From Bacteroidota bacterium (lineage in GTDB: Bacteria > Bacteroidota > Bacteroidia > Chitinophagales > Chitinophagaceae), in contig JAEZIL010000235.1 of NCBI GenBank assembly GCA_023436685.1, positions 1-5,835 on the forward strand: DNA of 5,835 bases. Direction: 5' to 3'. Positions 1 through 5,835 of the stretch are shown here, piece by piece. Numbering within the stretch: the first letter of the stretch is position 1; each line of letters opens with the position of its first letter. Made by a program: the position numbers and the translations under genes. The notes below the pieces were generated by a model. The model was given only the letters and a program-made list of their open reading frames with translations, did not search any database and had not been told where the DNA came from.

Positions 1-31
1 ATAACAGCACACAGAGGAATGAACAAATAAG

Positions 32-54
32 ACGCCCCGGATATCCCGGGGCGT
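32..54. terminator. GC-rich hairpin upstream of glyA, probable terminator
   Basis: A perfect 9-bp inverted repeat, ACGCCCCGG (32-40) and CCGGGGCGT (46-54), encloses a 5-base loop. On the plus strand the following bases are only moderately T-rich. On the minus strand the stem is followed by CTTATTTGTT, a better U-tract, so direction is uncertain. A plus-strand frame open from base 1 ends in TAA at 28-30, directly before the stem, so the hairpin may close an upstream plus-strand gene of which only about nine codons are visible. That gene cannot be identified from so short a tail. Confidence 0.6.
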
Positions 55-76
55 TCTGCTATAGCATATTATTGGT

Positions 77-106
77 TTTGTATTACACCCGCTTTGCACT
101 ACTTTG
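77..106 (+). promoter_or_regulatory. Candidate Bacteroidota-type promoter of glyA
   Basis: TTTG at 77-80 is followed by a 19-base spacer and TACTTTG at 100-106. The Bacteroidota vegetative promoter consensus is TTTG, about 19 bases, then TAnnTTTG; this match lacks one of the two n positions. Transcription would start near 113, leaving a leader of about 14 bases before the ATG at 127, which suits a phylum that rarely uses Shine-Dalgarno sequences. The match is by eye only. Confidence 0.4.
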
Positions 107-126
107 CGGAACATTTTATACATACT

Positions 127-1404
127 ATGCAACGCGATACTGCCATATTTGAACTGATACATGAAGAGTTGGGCCGCCAACGTAGAGGCCTGGAACTGAT
201 AGCTTCAGAAAACTTTACCAGCATGCAGGTAATGCAGGCTATGGGTAATGTAATGACCAACAAATACGCTGAAGGTTATCCCGGTCGCAGGTATTATGGT
301 GGCTGCGAAGTAGTAGATAAAAGTGAACAACTGGCTATTGACAGGGCTAAAGAAATATTTGGTGTTGGTTATGCCAACGTACAGCCACATAGCGGTGCAC
401 AAGCCAATGCATCAGTAATGCTGGCCTGCCTTCAGCCGGGCGATACCATACTTGGGCTTGACCTGAGTATGGGGGGCCATCTCACACACGGTTCGCCTGT
501 AAACTTTTCAGGCAAACTATATAATGCCGTACACTACGGTGTTACCAAAGAAGAGGGAAGGGTAGATTATGACCATTTAGAAAAGCAGGCGCTGGAACAT
601 AAACCTAAAATGATCATCTGCGGAGCATCGGCCTACAGCCGCGATTGGGATTATGCACGTATCCGTGCCGTAGCCGATAAAATAGATGCACTGGTATTAG
701 CAGATATAGCTCACCCCGCCGGGCTTATTGCCAAAGGCCATTTAAGTAGTCCTTTCGATCATTGCCATTTTGTAACCACTACTACACATAAAACATTGCG
801 TGGGCCTCGGGGCGGTTTGATATTGATGAAAACCGACTTTGAAAACCCCTGGGGGCAAAAAGGCCCTAAAGGTGAAGTGCGGATGATGAGCCAGTTAATA
901 GACCTGGCTGTATTTCCCGGCACTCAAGGTGGCCCTCTGGAGCATGTTATAGCTGCTAAAGCTGTTTCCTTCTTCGAAATACTGCAAGATGAATATGGTG
1001 TGTATACTAAGCAGGTAATAAAAAATGCCCAGGCATTATCAACAGCATTTTTAGAGAAAGGTTATAATATTGTTTCGGGTGGCACCGATAACCATTTATT
1101 ACTCATCGACTTGCGTAATAAAAATATAAGTGGTAAGAAGGCGGAAAACACATTGGTACAAGCCGATATCACATTGAATAAGAATATGGTTCCGTTTGAT
1201 GATAAATCACCCTTTGTTACTTCAGGGATAAGGGTAGGTGTTCCGGCTATAACTACGCGCGGGCTAAAAGAACAAGATATGGGTCAGGTGGCCAACTGGC
1301 TGGATAAAGTTCTTATGTCGCCGGATAATGCAGAACTGATAGGAACGGTACGTGGGGAAGTTAACGAGTTCATGAAGCAATTCCCATTATACCCCGAATG
1401 GTAG
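127..1404 (+). CDS. glyA: Serine hydroxymethyltransferase (GlyA)
   Basis: Cytoplasmic PLP enzyme that interconverts serine plus tetrahydrofolate with glycine plus 5,10-methylene-tetrahydrofolate, the main entry of one-carbon units for purine, thymidylate and methionine synthesis. The 425-residue product has full family length. Visible landmarks are [10 protein letters not shown] near the N terminus, [17 protein letters not shown] with the conserved tyrosines, the QPHSGAQAN segment, DIAHPAGL with the PLP-pyridine aspartate at D193, the Schiff-base lysine K222 in [25 protein letters not shown], and the carboxylate-binding arginine R369 in [12 protein letters not shown]. The frame extends upstream to a TTG at 94, but ATG 127 is preferred because the family starts at [14 protein letters not shown] sequence and the candidate promoter lies at 77-106. 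No Shine-Dalgarno is evident. The gene appears monocistronic, with its own terminator just downstream. Nothing is missing or broken. Confidence 0.97.
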   Translation: MQRDTAIFELIHEELGRQRRGLELIASENFTSMQVMQAMGNVMTNKYAEGYPGRRYYGGCEVVDKSEQLAIDRAKEIFGVGYANVQPHSGAQANASVMLACLQPGDTILGLDLSMGGHLTHGSPVNFSGKLYNAVHYGVTKEEGRVDYDHLEKQALEHKPKMIICGASAYSRDWDYARIRAVADKIDALVLADIAHPAGLIAKGHLSSPFDHCHFVTTTTHKTLRGPRGGLILMKTDFENPWGQKGPKGEVRMMSQLIDLAVFPGTQGGPLEHVIAAKAVSFFEILQDEYGVYTKQVIKNAQALSTAFLEKGYNIVSGGTDNHLLLIDLRNKNISGKKAENTLVQADITLNKNMVPFDDKSPFVTSGIRVGVPAITTRGLKEQDMGQVANWLDKVLMSPDNAELIGTVRGEVNEFMKQFPLYPEW

Positions 1405-1427
1405 TGTAAGACATCAATTTACCTTTT

Positions 1428-1475
1428 AAAGCCACCGTGTTATAGTTATTTTAACAGGGTGGCTTTTATATTTTT
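1428..1475 (+). terminator. Intrinsic terminator of glyA
   Basis: AAAGCCACC (1428-1436) pairs perfectly with GGTGGCTTT (1458-1466). After a single G-G mismatch the helix continues with TGTTA (1438-1442) against TAACA (1452-1456), leaving a 9-base loop. The 3' arm runs into TTTTATATTTTT (1464-1475), a good U-tract for the plus strand. It begins 24 bases after the glyA stop codon and separates glyA from the next gene. Confidence 0.9.
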
Positions 1476-1493
1476 AGTATAATGCACATTCTG

Positions 1494-1525
1494 ATTGGTT
1501 CAATTATCAGAAGGCATCATTTTTG
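1494..1525 (+). promoter_or_regulatory. Weak candidate promoter of the exported-protein gene
   Basis: ATTG (1494-1497), a 20-base spacer and CATTTTTG (1518-1525) resemble the Bacteroidota TTTG / TAnnTTTG pattern, with one mismatch in each element. Transcription would start about 10 bases before the ATG at 1543. A promoter is expected here because the glyA terminator lies immediately upstream, but this exact placement is tentative. Confidence 0.25.
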
Positions 1526-1542
1526 GGATAGAGCTATTACAT

Positions 1543-3786
1543 ATGACTAGAAAAACATTTCCGTTAATAATTGGTTTATTGCTTGCATTTGGACTTTTAC
1601 ATGAAGATGCATCGGCGCAGAGAAGAAGGAACAGGAAAGCACCTGTAAAAAAGTTGACTATTTATGATGTAGATACACTTACATCGCCCATACCGCGCAA
1701 CCGAATATATATACATGATAAGATAGACAGGGAACAAAAACGCGCTGATGTATCAGACGGGTCAGTAGATCAATACATATACTACTCTGAGGATACTAAT
1801 GCAAGCGACGCTGTGACAAAAGCAATTCTGAAAGATATTGACCACTTTCAGATAATGATTGAGAACCTGCCACAGAACGGTAAAGACCCTGCTGAAATGA
1901 ACCAGGAAAAGATACGTTGCCTGACTGCTGTTTGGGAAACTTTGCGCGATTATAATTCCGACATAAGAGTTGACCCCTATTATTATCGCAAACTGGTAAA
2001 CAATTTGCGCGAACTTATCATTGCCAGGCAGGAAGGCAGATCATTAACTTTTGTGAATGCAAACCCCAGTATGCAAACGCTTAATAATGTAAAAAACCTG
2101 TTTGAAGGAAACTCGCCTGAACGCGCTGCTATATATACAGAAATGGGCAAGCGCGAGCCTAAAATAATGATAAAGCGCTTACATGAATATGCAAATGATC
2201 CCTTTGCCGATGATATAATTAGTTCTGCTGCTAAAGTAGTACCCGGCGATGTATTCAATTTTGCATCCTCTACTAACTATACACTAAGTGGTGCAGTACG
2301 CCGGAGCAAAGATCCGCTGGTGCAAACAATTGTTCGTATTTCCCAGCAATCAAAATCTCCGCTTAAGGCTATGCCTTTTTTAAGCGACATATATAATAAC
2401 CGGAAAACAATAGAAGAAGTTGATAAGATCACATCCAACCAGGATTTATTTTACCAGGAGTTGGTTAAACTAAATATACAAAATGATGAACTGGGTGGTG
2501 ATGCATATATCGATGAACTAAAATACCGTGGCCTGAAGTATGTACGGGAAATGAATGACCTGCATGAGTCGCCCGATGCTGTTAGGTTCAAATGCATTGA
2601 GGGCTTTTCGCCTGAAGCATTATATTATATAATGGTAAACGGGCAGGACGAGATATATACAAGTAGCTTTCTGGGTACATTTAAAAGAATGATGGAGAGA
2701 ATGGCGCCAAGAAAAGGCAATGAGTTTCTTGATAGTATTCACCACGACCGTTTTCGCACATTCATACGCATGTGTGCAGGGTACAACACCCTCAACACAT
2801 TCCTTGCAAGTATGGAAGATAACAAGCGTACAGAGCTAATGACGGACTTTATTGCCGGCCTTGAGAAAGGTAAGGAAGATGACTTGGAAGATGCTGTAGA
2901 TGTAGCTGATGCTTTCGGTAGCATTACTGATCCCGAACTGTCAAAATTCCTGCAAAATAAAGTAAAGGAAAACTATGAGCGTTCTTATCAGCAGCGTAGT
3001 AAAAAAGGATTGATTATTTATGGCCTGCTGTCAACCCTTTTTGAAGGGTTAAGTGCATCTGAATCGGATGAGAGCATCCAAAAACAATCGGAAATGCTGG
3101 ATCTTCCTCCCATTAACCTGGTACAATATAAAAACCTGGTAAATGATAGTGGAGTAGTATACCAGCAGTTTTTCTTCTATGGCGACGATGACGGTAAATC
3201 TTCCTACGCAAGTTTTCTGGGCAACTTTAAAGATGGAAAATGGAAGGTGGCTACCAATAAATATTGGGCTACTATAACTTCAACCTCAGGCAAGCCCATA
3301 GTTATATATGCTAACCTGCCACTTGCTGAGCCCGAAGATGAAACAGCGCAAAAAGAACTGAATAAATATCTTGCAGAGAATGACATTCATCCTACAATAA
3401 TGGTACATAGAGGCCACAGTTATCATTTGCCCGTAACGCTGGACTATTTGCAGAAGGAAGCAAGAGTTGTGATATTAGGATCATGTGGAGGCTATCATAA
3501 TCTTTCTGTTGTGCTTGACCATTCACCCGATGCCCATATTATCTCATCAAAGCAAGTAGGCAGCATGAGTGTGAATGAGCCTATTGTAAAAGCGATAAAC
3601 GACCAGCTGCTGGCAGGCAAAAACATCAACTGGGTAAACACATGGAAGGGCCTTAATGGTTATTTTACAACAAAAAAAGCAGGTACTGCAAAAACATTAT
3701 TTGATGACTATGTACCACCGCATAAAAACCTGGGTGCTATTTTCATAAAAGCATATCGCAGGCAGTTTAATACAGATGAAGAGTAA
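1543..3786 (+). CDS. Exported protein of unknown function with clan CD peptidase-like C-terminal motif
   Basis: I do not recognise a named family. The 747-residue product begins with a clear signal peptide: basic TRK, a hydrophobic core at residues 6-19, and an ASA cleavage site before Q26. A very basic RRRNRK stretch follows, so the mature protein should be exported to the periplasm or beyond; there is no lipobox. Residues of about 90-530 look largely alpha-helical and charged, without obvious repeats. Residues of about 540-700 look alpha/beta: YGDDDG (546-551), the strand KPIVIYANLPLAE from 584, a strand ending in HRGH (H622-H625), a strand VVILGSC ending in C648 with GGY after it, then ISSKQVGSMSVNEP and W697. 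A strand-end His-x-Gly and a strand-end Ser-Cys 26 residues apart recall clan CD cysteine peptidases; this is inference. ATG 1543 is chosen over an upstream TTG at 1495 because it puts the signal peptide at the N terminus. The 3' end overlaps the PPK2 gene by 11 bases. Confidence 0.88.
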   Translation: MTRKTFPLIIGLLLAFGLLHEDASAQRRRNRKAPVKKLTIYDVDTLTSPIPRNRIYIHDKIDREQKRADVSDGSVDQYIYYSEDTNASDAVTKAILKDIDHFQIMIENLPQNGKDPAEMNQEKIRCLTAVWETLRDYNSDIRVDPYYYRKLVNNLRELIIARQEGRSLTFVNANPSMQTLNNVKNLFEGNSPERAAIYTEMGKREPKIMIKRLHEYANDPFADDIISSAAKVVPGDVFNFASSTNYTLSGAVRRSKDPLVQTIVRISQQSKSPLKAMPFLSDIYNNRKTIEEVDKITSNQDLFYQELVKLNIQNDELGGDAYIDELKYRGLKYVREMNDLHESPDAVRFKCIEGFSPEALYYIMVNGQDEIYTSSFLGTFKRMMERMAPRKGNEFLDSIHHDRFRTFIRMCAGYNTLNTFLASMEDNKRTELMTDFIAGLEKGKEDDLEDAVDVADAFGSITDPELSKFLQNKVKENYERSYQQRSKKGLIIYGLLSTLFEGLSASESDESIQKQSEMLDLPPINLVQYKNLVNDSGVVYQQFFFYGDDDGKSSYASFLGNFKDGKWKVATNKYWATITSTSGKPIVIYANLPLAEPEDETAQKELNKYLAENDIHPTIMVHRGHSYHLPVTLDYLQKEARVVILGSCGGYHNLSVVLDHSPDAHIISSKQVGSMSVNEPIVKAINDQLLAGKNINWVNTWKGLNGYFTTKKAGTAKTLFDDYVPPHKNLGAIFIKAYRRQFNTDEE

Positions 3787-4534
3787 CAACTCAAATACTC
3801 CGATTGACCTTAGTAAATTATCCACCCGTGCACCTGAAGGTTTGGATAAAAGTGAAACCAAAGCTAAGCTGGACGAAATATTACAGGAACTGGACGAACT
3901 GCAGAACCTAATGTACGCAGAGCGCAAACATAGCTTGCTGGTGATATTGCAAGGCATGGATGCGAGTGGTAAAGATGGTTTGATTAAAGATGTTTTCTCG
4001 GCAATGAACCCACAAGGGGTACAGGTGCAGTCGTTTAAAATACCTACACAGGCAGAGCTTGATCATGATTTTTTATGGCGCATTCACATGCATGCACCTG
4101 CCAAAGGCATGGTGCAAGTGTTTAACAGGTCTCATTACGAAGATGTACTGGTAACCAGAGTGCATGGTATTATTGATGATGAGGAAGCTGCAAGTAGGAT
4201 GGAATCAATTAATGATTTTGAGAAACACCTTACAGCTAATAATACACATATCCTTAAGTTCTATCTGCATGTTTCAGAAAAGGAGCAATTGGAGCGAATA
4301 GCAGAGCGAAAAACAGTGCCCCGTAAAATGTGGAAGTATAATGCAAATGATATAAAGGAAGTAGGGCTGCGGGAAAAATATGCTAAGTACTACGAAGAAA
4401 TTTTTACTTGTTGCAACCATGTTCCATGGTATATCCTCCCTGCCGATCAAAATTGGTACAAAGCGTATCTCATGTCAAGTATCATTCGTGATACATTAAA
4501 GGCCCTTGATATGAAATATCCTTCAAAAGGTTAA
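3776..4534 (+). CDS. ppk2: PPK2-family polyphosphate:nucleotide phosphotransferase, class III-like
   Basis: Cytoplasmic kinase that moves phosphate between inorganic polyphosphate and nucleotides; PPK2 enzymes mostly use polyphosphate to make nucleoside di- or triphosphates. The 252 residues match a single-domain PPK2. An N-terminal helix (about 27-50, ending LQNLMYAERK) leads into the Walker A loop GMDASGKDG (60-68, lysine K66), then NPQGVQVQSFK (78-88), ELDHDFLWR (94-102), the Walker B-like segment VFNRSHYEDVLVTRVHG (115-131), the basic lid around ERKTVPRKMWKYNANDIKE (177-195), and PWYILPAD (217-224). GMDASGKDG and FNRSHYEDVLV resemble class III enzymes, which act on both AMP and ADP, more than class I or II; the class call is from memory of family patterns. 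ATG 3776 is supported because the next methionine is at residue 46, inside the conserved helix. The start lies within the last codons of the exported-protein gene, suggesting co-transcription and translational coupling. Confidence 0.94.
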   Translation: MKSNNSNTPIDLSKLSTRAPEGLDKSETKAKLDEILQELDELQNLMYAERKHSLLVILQGMDASGKDGLIKDVFSAMNPQGVQVQSFKIPTQAELDHDFLWRIHMHAPAKGMVQVFNRSHYEDVLVTRVHGIIDDEEAASRMESINDFEKHLTANNTHILKFYLHVSEKEQLERIAERKTVPRKMWKYNANDIKEVGLREKYAKYYEEIFTCCNHVPWYILPADQNWYKAYLMSSIIRDTLKALDMKYPSKG

Positions 4535-4812
4535 AAAAGCCTTATTCTATCCTTTACTGCAAATTGGGTACTAAACATGTGCTGCTGTGCAACATTTTCT
4601 ACAAGGTAATGGTACATAAATTCAGGTAAACCTGGCAATGTTTTTAGCGTATAGTATTAAGAACAGAAGCACTAGTACAATATGTATGGATATTTTATTC
4701 ATGGGTTTTTTCTGATTATAATGGCACAACTCTTTTAAGATGTACTGTGTAAATGCTTGATGAAATAACAAAGAGCAAAAGATTTTATTAACAGTTTAAA
4801 AACGCAATTACC

Positions 4813-5097
4813 ATGGCACAAAATCAAAATCAACAAGACAATCAAAACCCAAACGATCGTAACCAAAGCGGCCAACAACAAAACAGAACTACGCAAGAGC
4901 AAAACCAACGCGAACATACTGGTCGTGGTACGGAAAGAGAAGAAGATCTTCAAAGGACTTCAACTCAACAAGATCAAGACATGGAGCAAGGCCGCTCAGG
5001 ACAACAAGGCCAAGGCCAGCAATCTGGACAATCTAGCGAACGTTCAGGTCAACAAGGCCAAGGTCAAACTAACAACGATCGTAATTCAAACCTGTAA
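4813..5097 (+). CDS. Small Gln/Asn-rich, lysine-free, probably disordered protein
   Basis: Unrecognised 94-residue protein of extreme composition: 27 Gln and 12 Asn (about 41 percent together), 9 Arg against 13 Asp/Glu, and no Lys, Cys, Val, Ile, Phe, Tyr or Trp. It has no signal peptide or membrane segment and should be soluble and unfolded. The block SGQQGQGQ occurs at residues 62-69 and 78-85 (bases 4996-5019 and 5044-5067). The two copies differ at three bases, all synonymous third positions, which supports translation in this frame. Of the Gln codons, 26 of 27 are CAA, unlike the mixed CAA/CAG of glyA. The start ATG follows an AT-rich leader without a Shine-Dalgarno. The gene stands 278 bases after ppk2, so it may have its own promoter. 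Small hydrophilic proteins of this sort are often linked to stress or desiccation, but no motif proves that here; a nucleic-acid-associated or condensate role is equally possible. Confidence 0.75.
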   Translation: MAQNQNQQDNQNPNDRNQSGQQQNRTTQEQNQREHTGRGTEREEDLQRTSTQQDQDMEQGRSGQQGQGQQSGQSSERSGQQGQGQTNNDRNSNL

Positions 5098-5103
5098 AAC
5101 AAC

Positions 5104-5125
5104 TACGTTAGCTACAGCTAACGTA
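5104..5125 (+). repeat. Near-perfect palindrome just after the Q/N-rich gene
   Basis: TACGTTAGC (5104-5112) and GCTAACGTA (5117-5125) form a perfect 9-bp inverted repeat around the 4-base loop TACA, starting 6 bases after the stop codon at 5097. As RNA it is a compact hairpin; as DNA it could be a dyad operator. No U-tract follows, so it is not a classical intrinsic terminator. It may protect the 3' end of the mRNA. Confidence 0.6.
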
Positions 5126-5138
5126 TGAATATCATTCT

Positions 5139-5153
5139 AAGCCAAACAGGCTT
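5139..5153 (+). repeat. Short hairpin in the 3' flank of the Q/N-rich gene
   Basis: AAGCC (5139-5143) and GGCTT (5149-5153) enclose the loop AAACA. A stem of 5 bp is weak and could occur by chance. It is listed because it is the middle one of three hairpins in the 138 bases between the two convergent genes. Confidence 0.35.
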
Positions 5154-5201
5154 GACCTTAACATCGTGAAAATTTGTTTTTCAGTTGTGTGTGATTAATG
5201 A

Positions 5202-5229
5202 AACGGGGCGCTATTATTAGTGCCCCGTT
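5202..5229. terminator. Bidirectional terminator between convergent genes
   Basis: AACGGGGCGC (5202-5211) pairs with GTGCCCCGTT (5220-5229) over 10 bp with one G-U wobble, around an AT-only 8-base loop. The plus strand continues AATTATTTATT, a usable U-tract for transcripts of the Q/N-rich gene. On the minus strand the hairpin starts 7 bases after the hydrolase stop codon, so it probably ends that transcript too, although the U-tract on that side is poor. Confidence 0.8.
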
Positions 5230-5235
5230 AATTAT

Positions 5236-5835
5236 TTATTCAATGCCTTTCCACCATTCATCTCCTTTGTACATTTCTTCAAGATAAACTACTTCCCCTA
5301 TCATAGGATGAATTATATTTTGTTGCTGCCTATGTGCTGCAGTTGTTGTGCGTTTTATCGGTTCATCCCAGGCATGTAATCCTAACGAGAATTTTGCCCA
5401 ATGTACTGGCAGCAGGGTGTTTGCTTTAAGGTCTTTGGCCGCTTGCACTACTTCTTCAGGCAACATATGTATGTATTTCCATGCTTCATTGTATTGTCCA
5501 TTTTCAAGTATTGCAAGATGAAATGGCCCATAGGTATTGCCAATCGTTTTAAAGTGGGTATCATATCCCGAATCGCCACCCATATATATTTTTATGTTAG
5601 GCGATATGAGAACAAATGATAACCATATAGTTGTGTTTCTTTTAAAGCCCCTGCCCGAAAAATGCCTTGCAGGCGCTGTGATCACCTTAAGATGTTCATC
5701 AAGATTTACTTCTTCATTCCAATCCTTTTCAATAATGTGCTCTGCCTTATAACCCCAATGTTCTAAATGGGCACCAACACCCAAGCCAGTGATTACCATT
5801 TTTACTTTTGGCCTTAACTGTACGAGGGTTTTATG
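5236..5835 (-). CDS. Metallo-beta-lactamase-fold hydrolase, NAPE-PLD/UlaG-like (partial, 5' end beyond window)
   Basis: This is the C-terminal 199 codons of a metal-dependent hydrolase. An ATG lies at 5799-5797, but the frame stays open to the window edge and the residues before it (ending QLRPKVK) fit the family, so that ATG is internal. Visible family features, numbered from that internal Met, are LGVGAHLEHWG (6-16), a typical spacing to EKDW, the metal-ligand histidine in PARHFSGRG (about 46), the bridging aspartate in GGDSGYDTHF (about 76), GPFHLAILENGQYN, and the last ligand histidine in LLPVHWAKFSL (about 133). This pattern matches the group containing N-acylphosphatidylethanolamine phospholipase D and RomA-like bacterial proteins. 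The HxHxDH motif should lie off the window. Bacterial members mostly have no proven substrate, so phospholipase activity should not be assumed. No signal peptide can be judged. The gene is convergent with the Q/N-rich gene. Confidence 0.92.
   Translation of the reverse strand, partial: HKTLVQLRPKVKMVITGLGVGAHLEHWGYKAEHIIEKDWNEEVNLDEHLKVITAPARHFSGRGFKRNTTIWLSFVLISPNIKIYMGGDSGYDTHFKTIGNTYGPFHLAILENGQYNEAWKYIHMLPEEVVQAAKDLKANTLLPVHWAKFSLGLHAWDEPIKRTTTAAHRQQQNIIHPMIGEVVYLEEMYKGDEWWKGIE

Noticed and set aside
94..126. N-terminal extension of GlyA from a TTG codon
   Set aside because: It adds 11 residues absent from the family and overlaps the promoter-like element; ATG 127 gives the usual [14 protein letters not shown] start.
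1495..1542. Extension of the exported protein to a TTG start
   Set aside because: It would bury the signal peptide behind 16 residues; ATG 1543 gives a canonical n-region, hydrophobic core and ASA cleavage site.
1983..3386. Several minus-strand frames of 60-91 codons inside the exported-protein gene
   Set aside because: They lie antisense to a well-supported gene, and their translations show no recognisable domain.
3697..3957. Minus-strand frame across the exported-protein/PPK2 junction
   Set aside because: It is antisense to the conserved PPK2 N-terminal helix and to the end of the upstream gene. Its Ser/Leu-rich translation matches nothing.
4756..4786. CTTG-N19-AAGATTTT as a promoter of the Q/N-rich gene
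   Set aside because: The spacing fits, but both elements have mismatches to the Bacteroidota consensus, and AT-rich spacers yield such matches by chance.
4735..4953. Minus-strand 72-codon frame with very hydrophobic, toxin-like sequence
   Set aside because: Its codons are in register with the Q/N-rich gene, so its Leu-rich N-terminal half is just the reverse complement of CAA codons (TTG). No independent start signal or coding pattern is seen.
4996..5067. Possible CRISPR or tandem repeat array
   Set aside because: There are only two copies of a 24-base block, inside a coding frame and varying synonymously; this is protein-level repetition.
4925..5128. Plus-strand 67-codon frame rich in Lys overlapping the Q/N-rich gene
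   Set aside because: It is the frame-shifted reading of the CAA-rich gene. Differences between the duplicated blocks are synonymous only in the 4813 frame.
5401..5752. Two plus-strand frames of about 71 codons at the right end
   Set aside because: Both are antisense to the metal-binding region of the hydrolase, whose motifs fix the coding strand.

Overview
The window looks like ordinary chromosomal DNA of a Bacteroidota bacterium, probably near the Chitinophagales or Sphingobacteriales. This is inferred from AT-rich codon use, the lack of clear Shine-Dalgarno sequences before the genes, a TTTG / TA-n-TTTG type promoter candidate before the first gene, and the protein types. No insertion sequence, CRISPR array, tRNA or rRNA is visible.

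Layout. A GC-rich hairpin (32-54) lies between a possible upstream gene end and glyA (127-1404, plus strand), a complete serine hydroxymethyltransferase closed by a strong intrinsic terminator (about 1428-1475). Next is a two-gene unit. The first gene (1543-3786) encodes an unrecognised exported protein of 747 residues, whose last third carries a His...Cys arrangement like that of clan CD (caspase/gingipain/separase-like) peptidases. The second (3776-4534) overlaps it by 11 bases and encodes a PPK2-family polyphosphate:nucleotide kinase. A 278-base spacer follows in which I find no gene and no convincing terminator. Then comes a small gene (4813-5097) for a Gln/Asn-rich, lysine-free, probably disordered protein. 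Its 3' flank holds three hairpins in a row; the last sits between convergent genes. The right edge holds a minus-strand gene (5236 to beyond 5835) for a metallo-beta-lactamase-fold hydrolase of the NAPE-PLD / UlaG-like group, cut by the window before its HxHxDH motif.

How the genes relate. glyA is monocistronic housekeeping one-carbon metabolism. The overlapping pair suggests co-expression of an exported protein with a cytoplasmic polyphosphate kinase, but nothing in the sequence gives a shared pathway. The Q/N-rich protein follows on the same strand and may be separately transcribed. The hydrolase gene is convergent and independent. The best candidates for something undescribed are the 747-residue protein and the Q/N-rich small protein.
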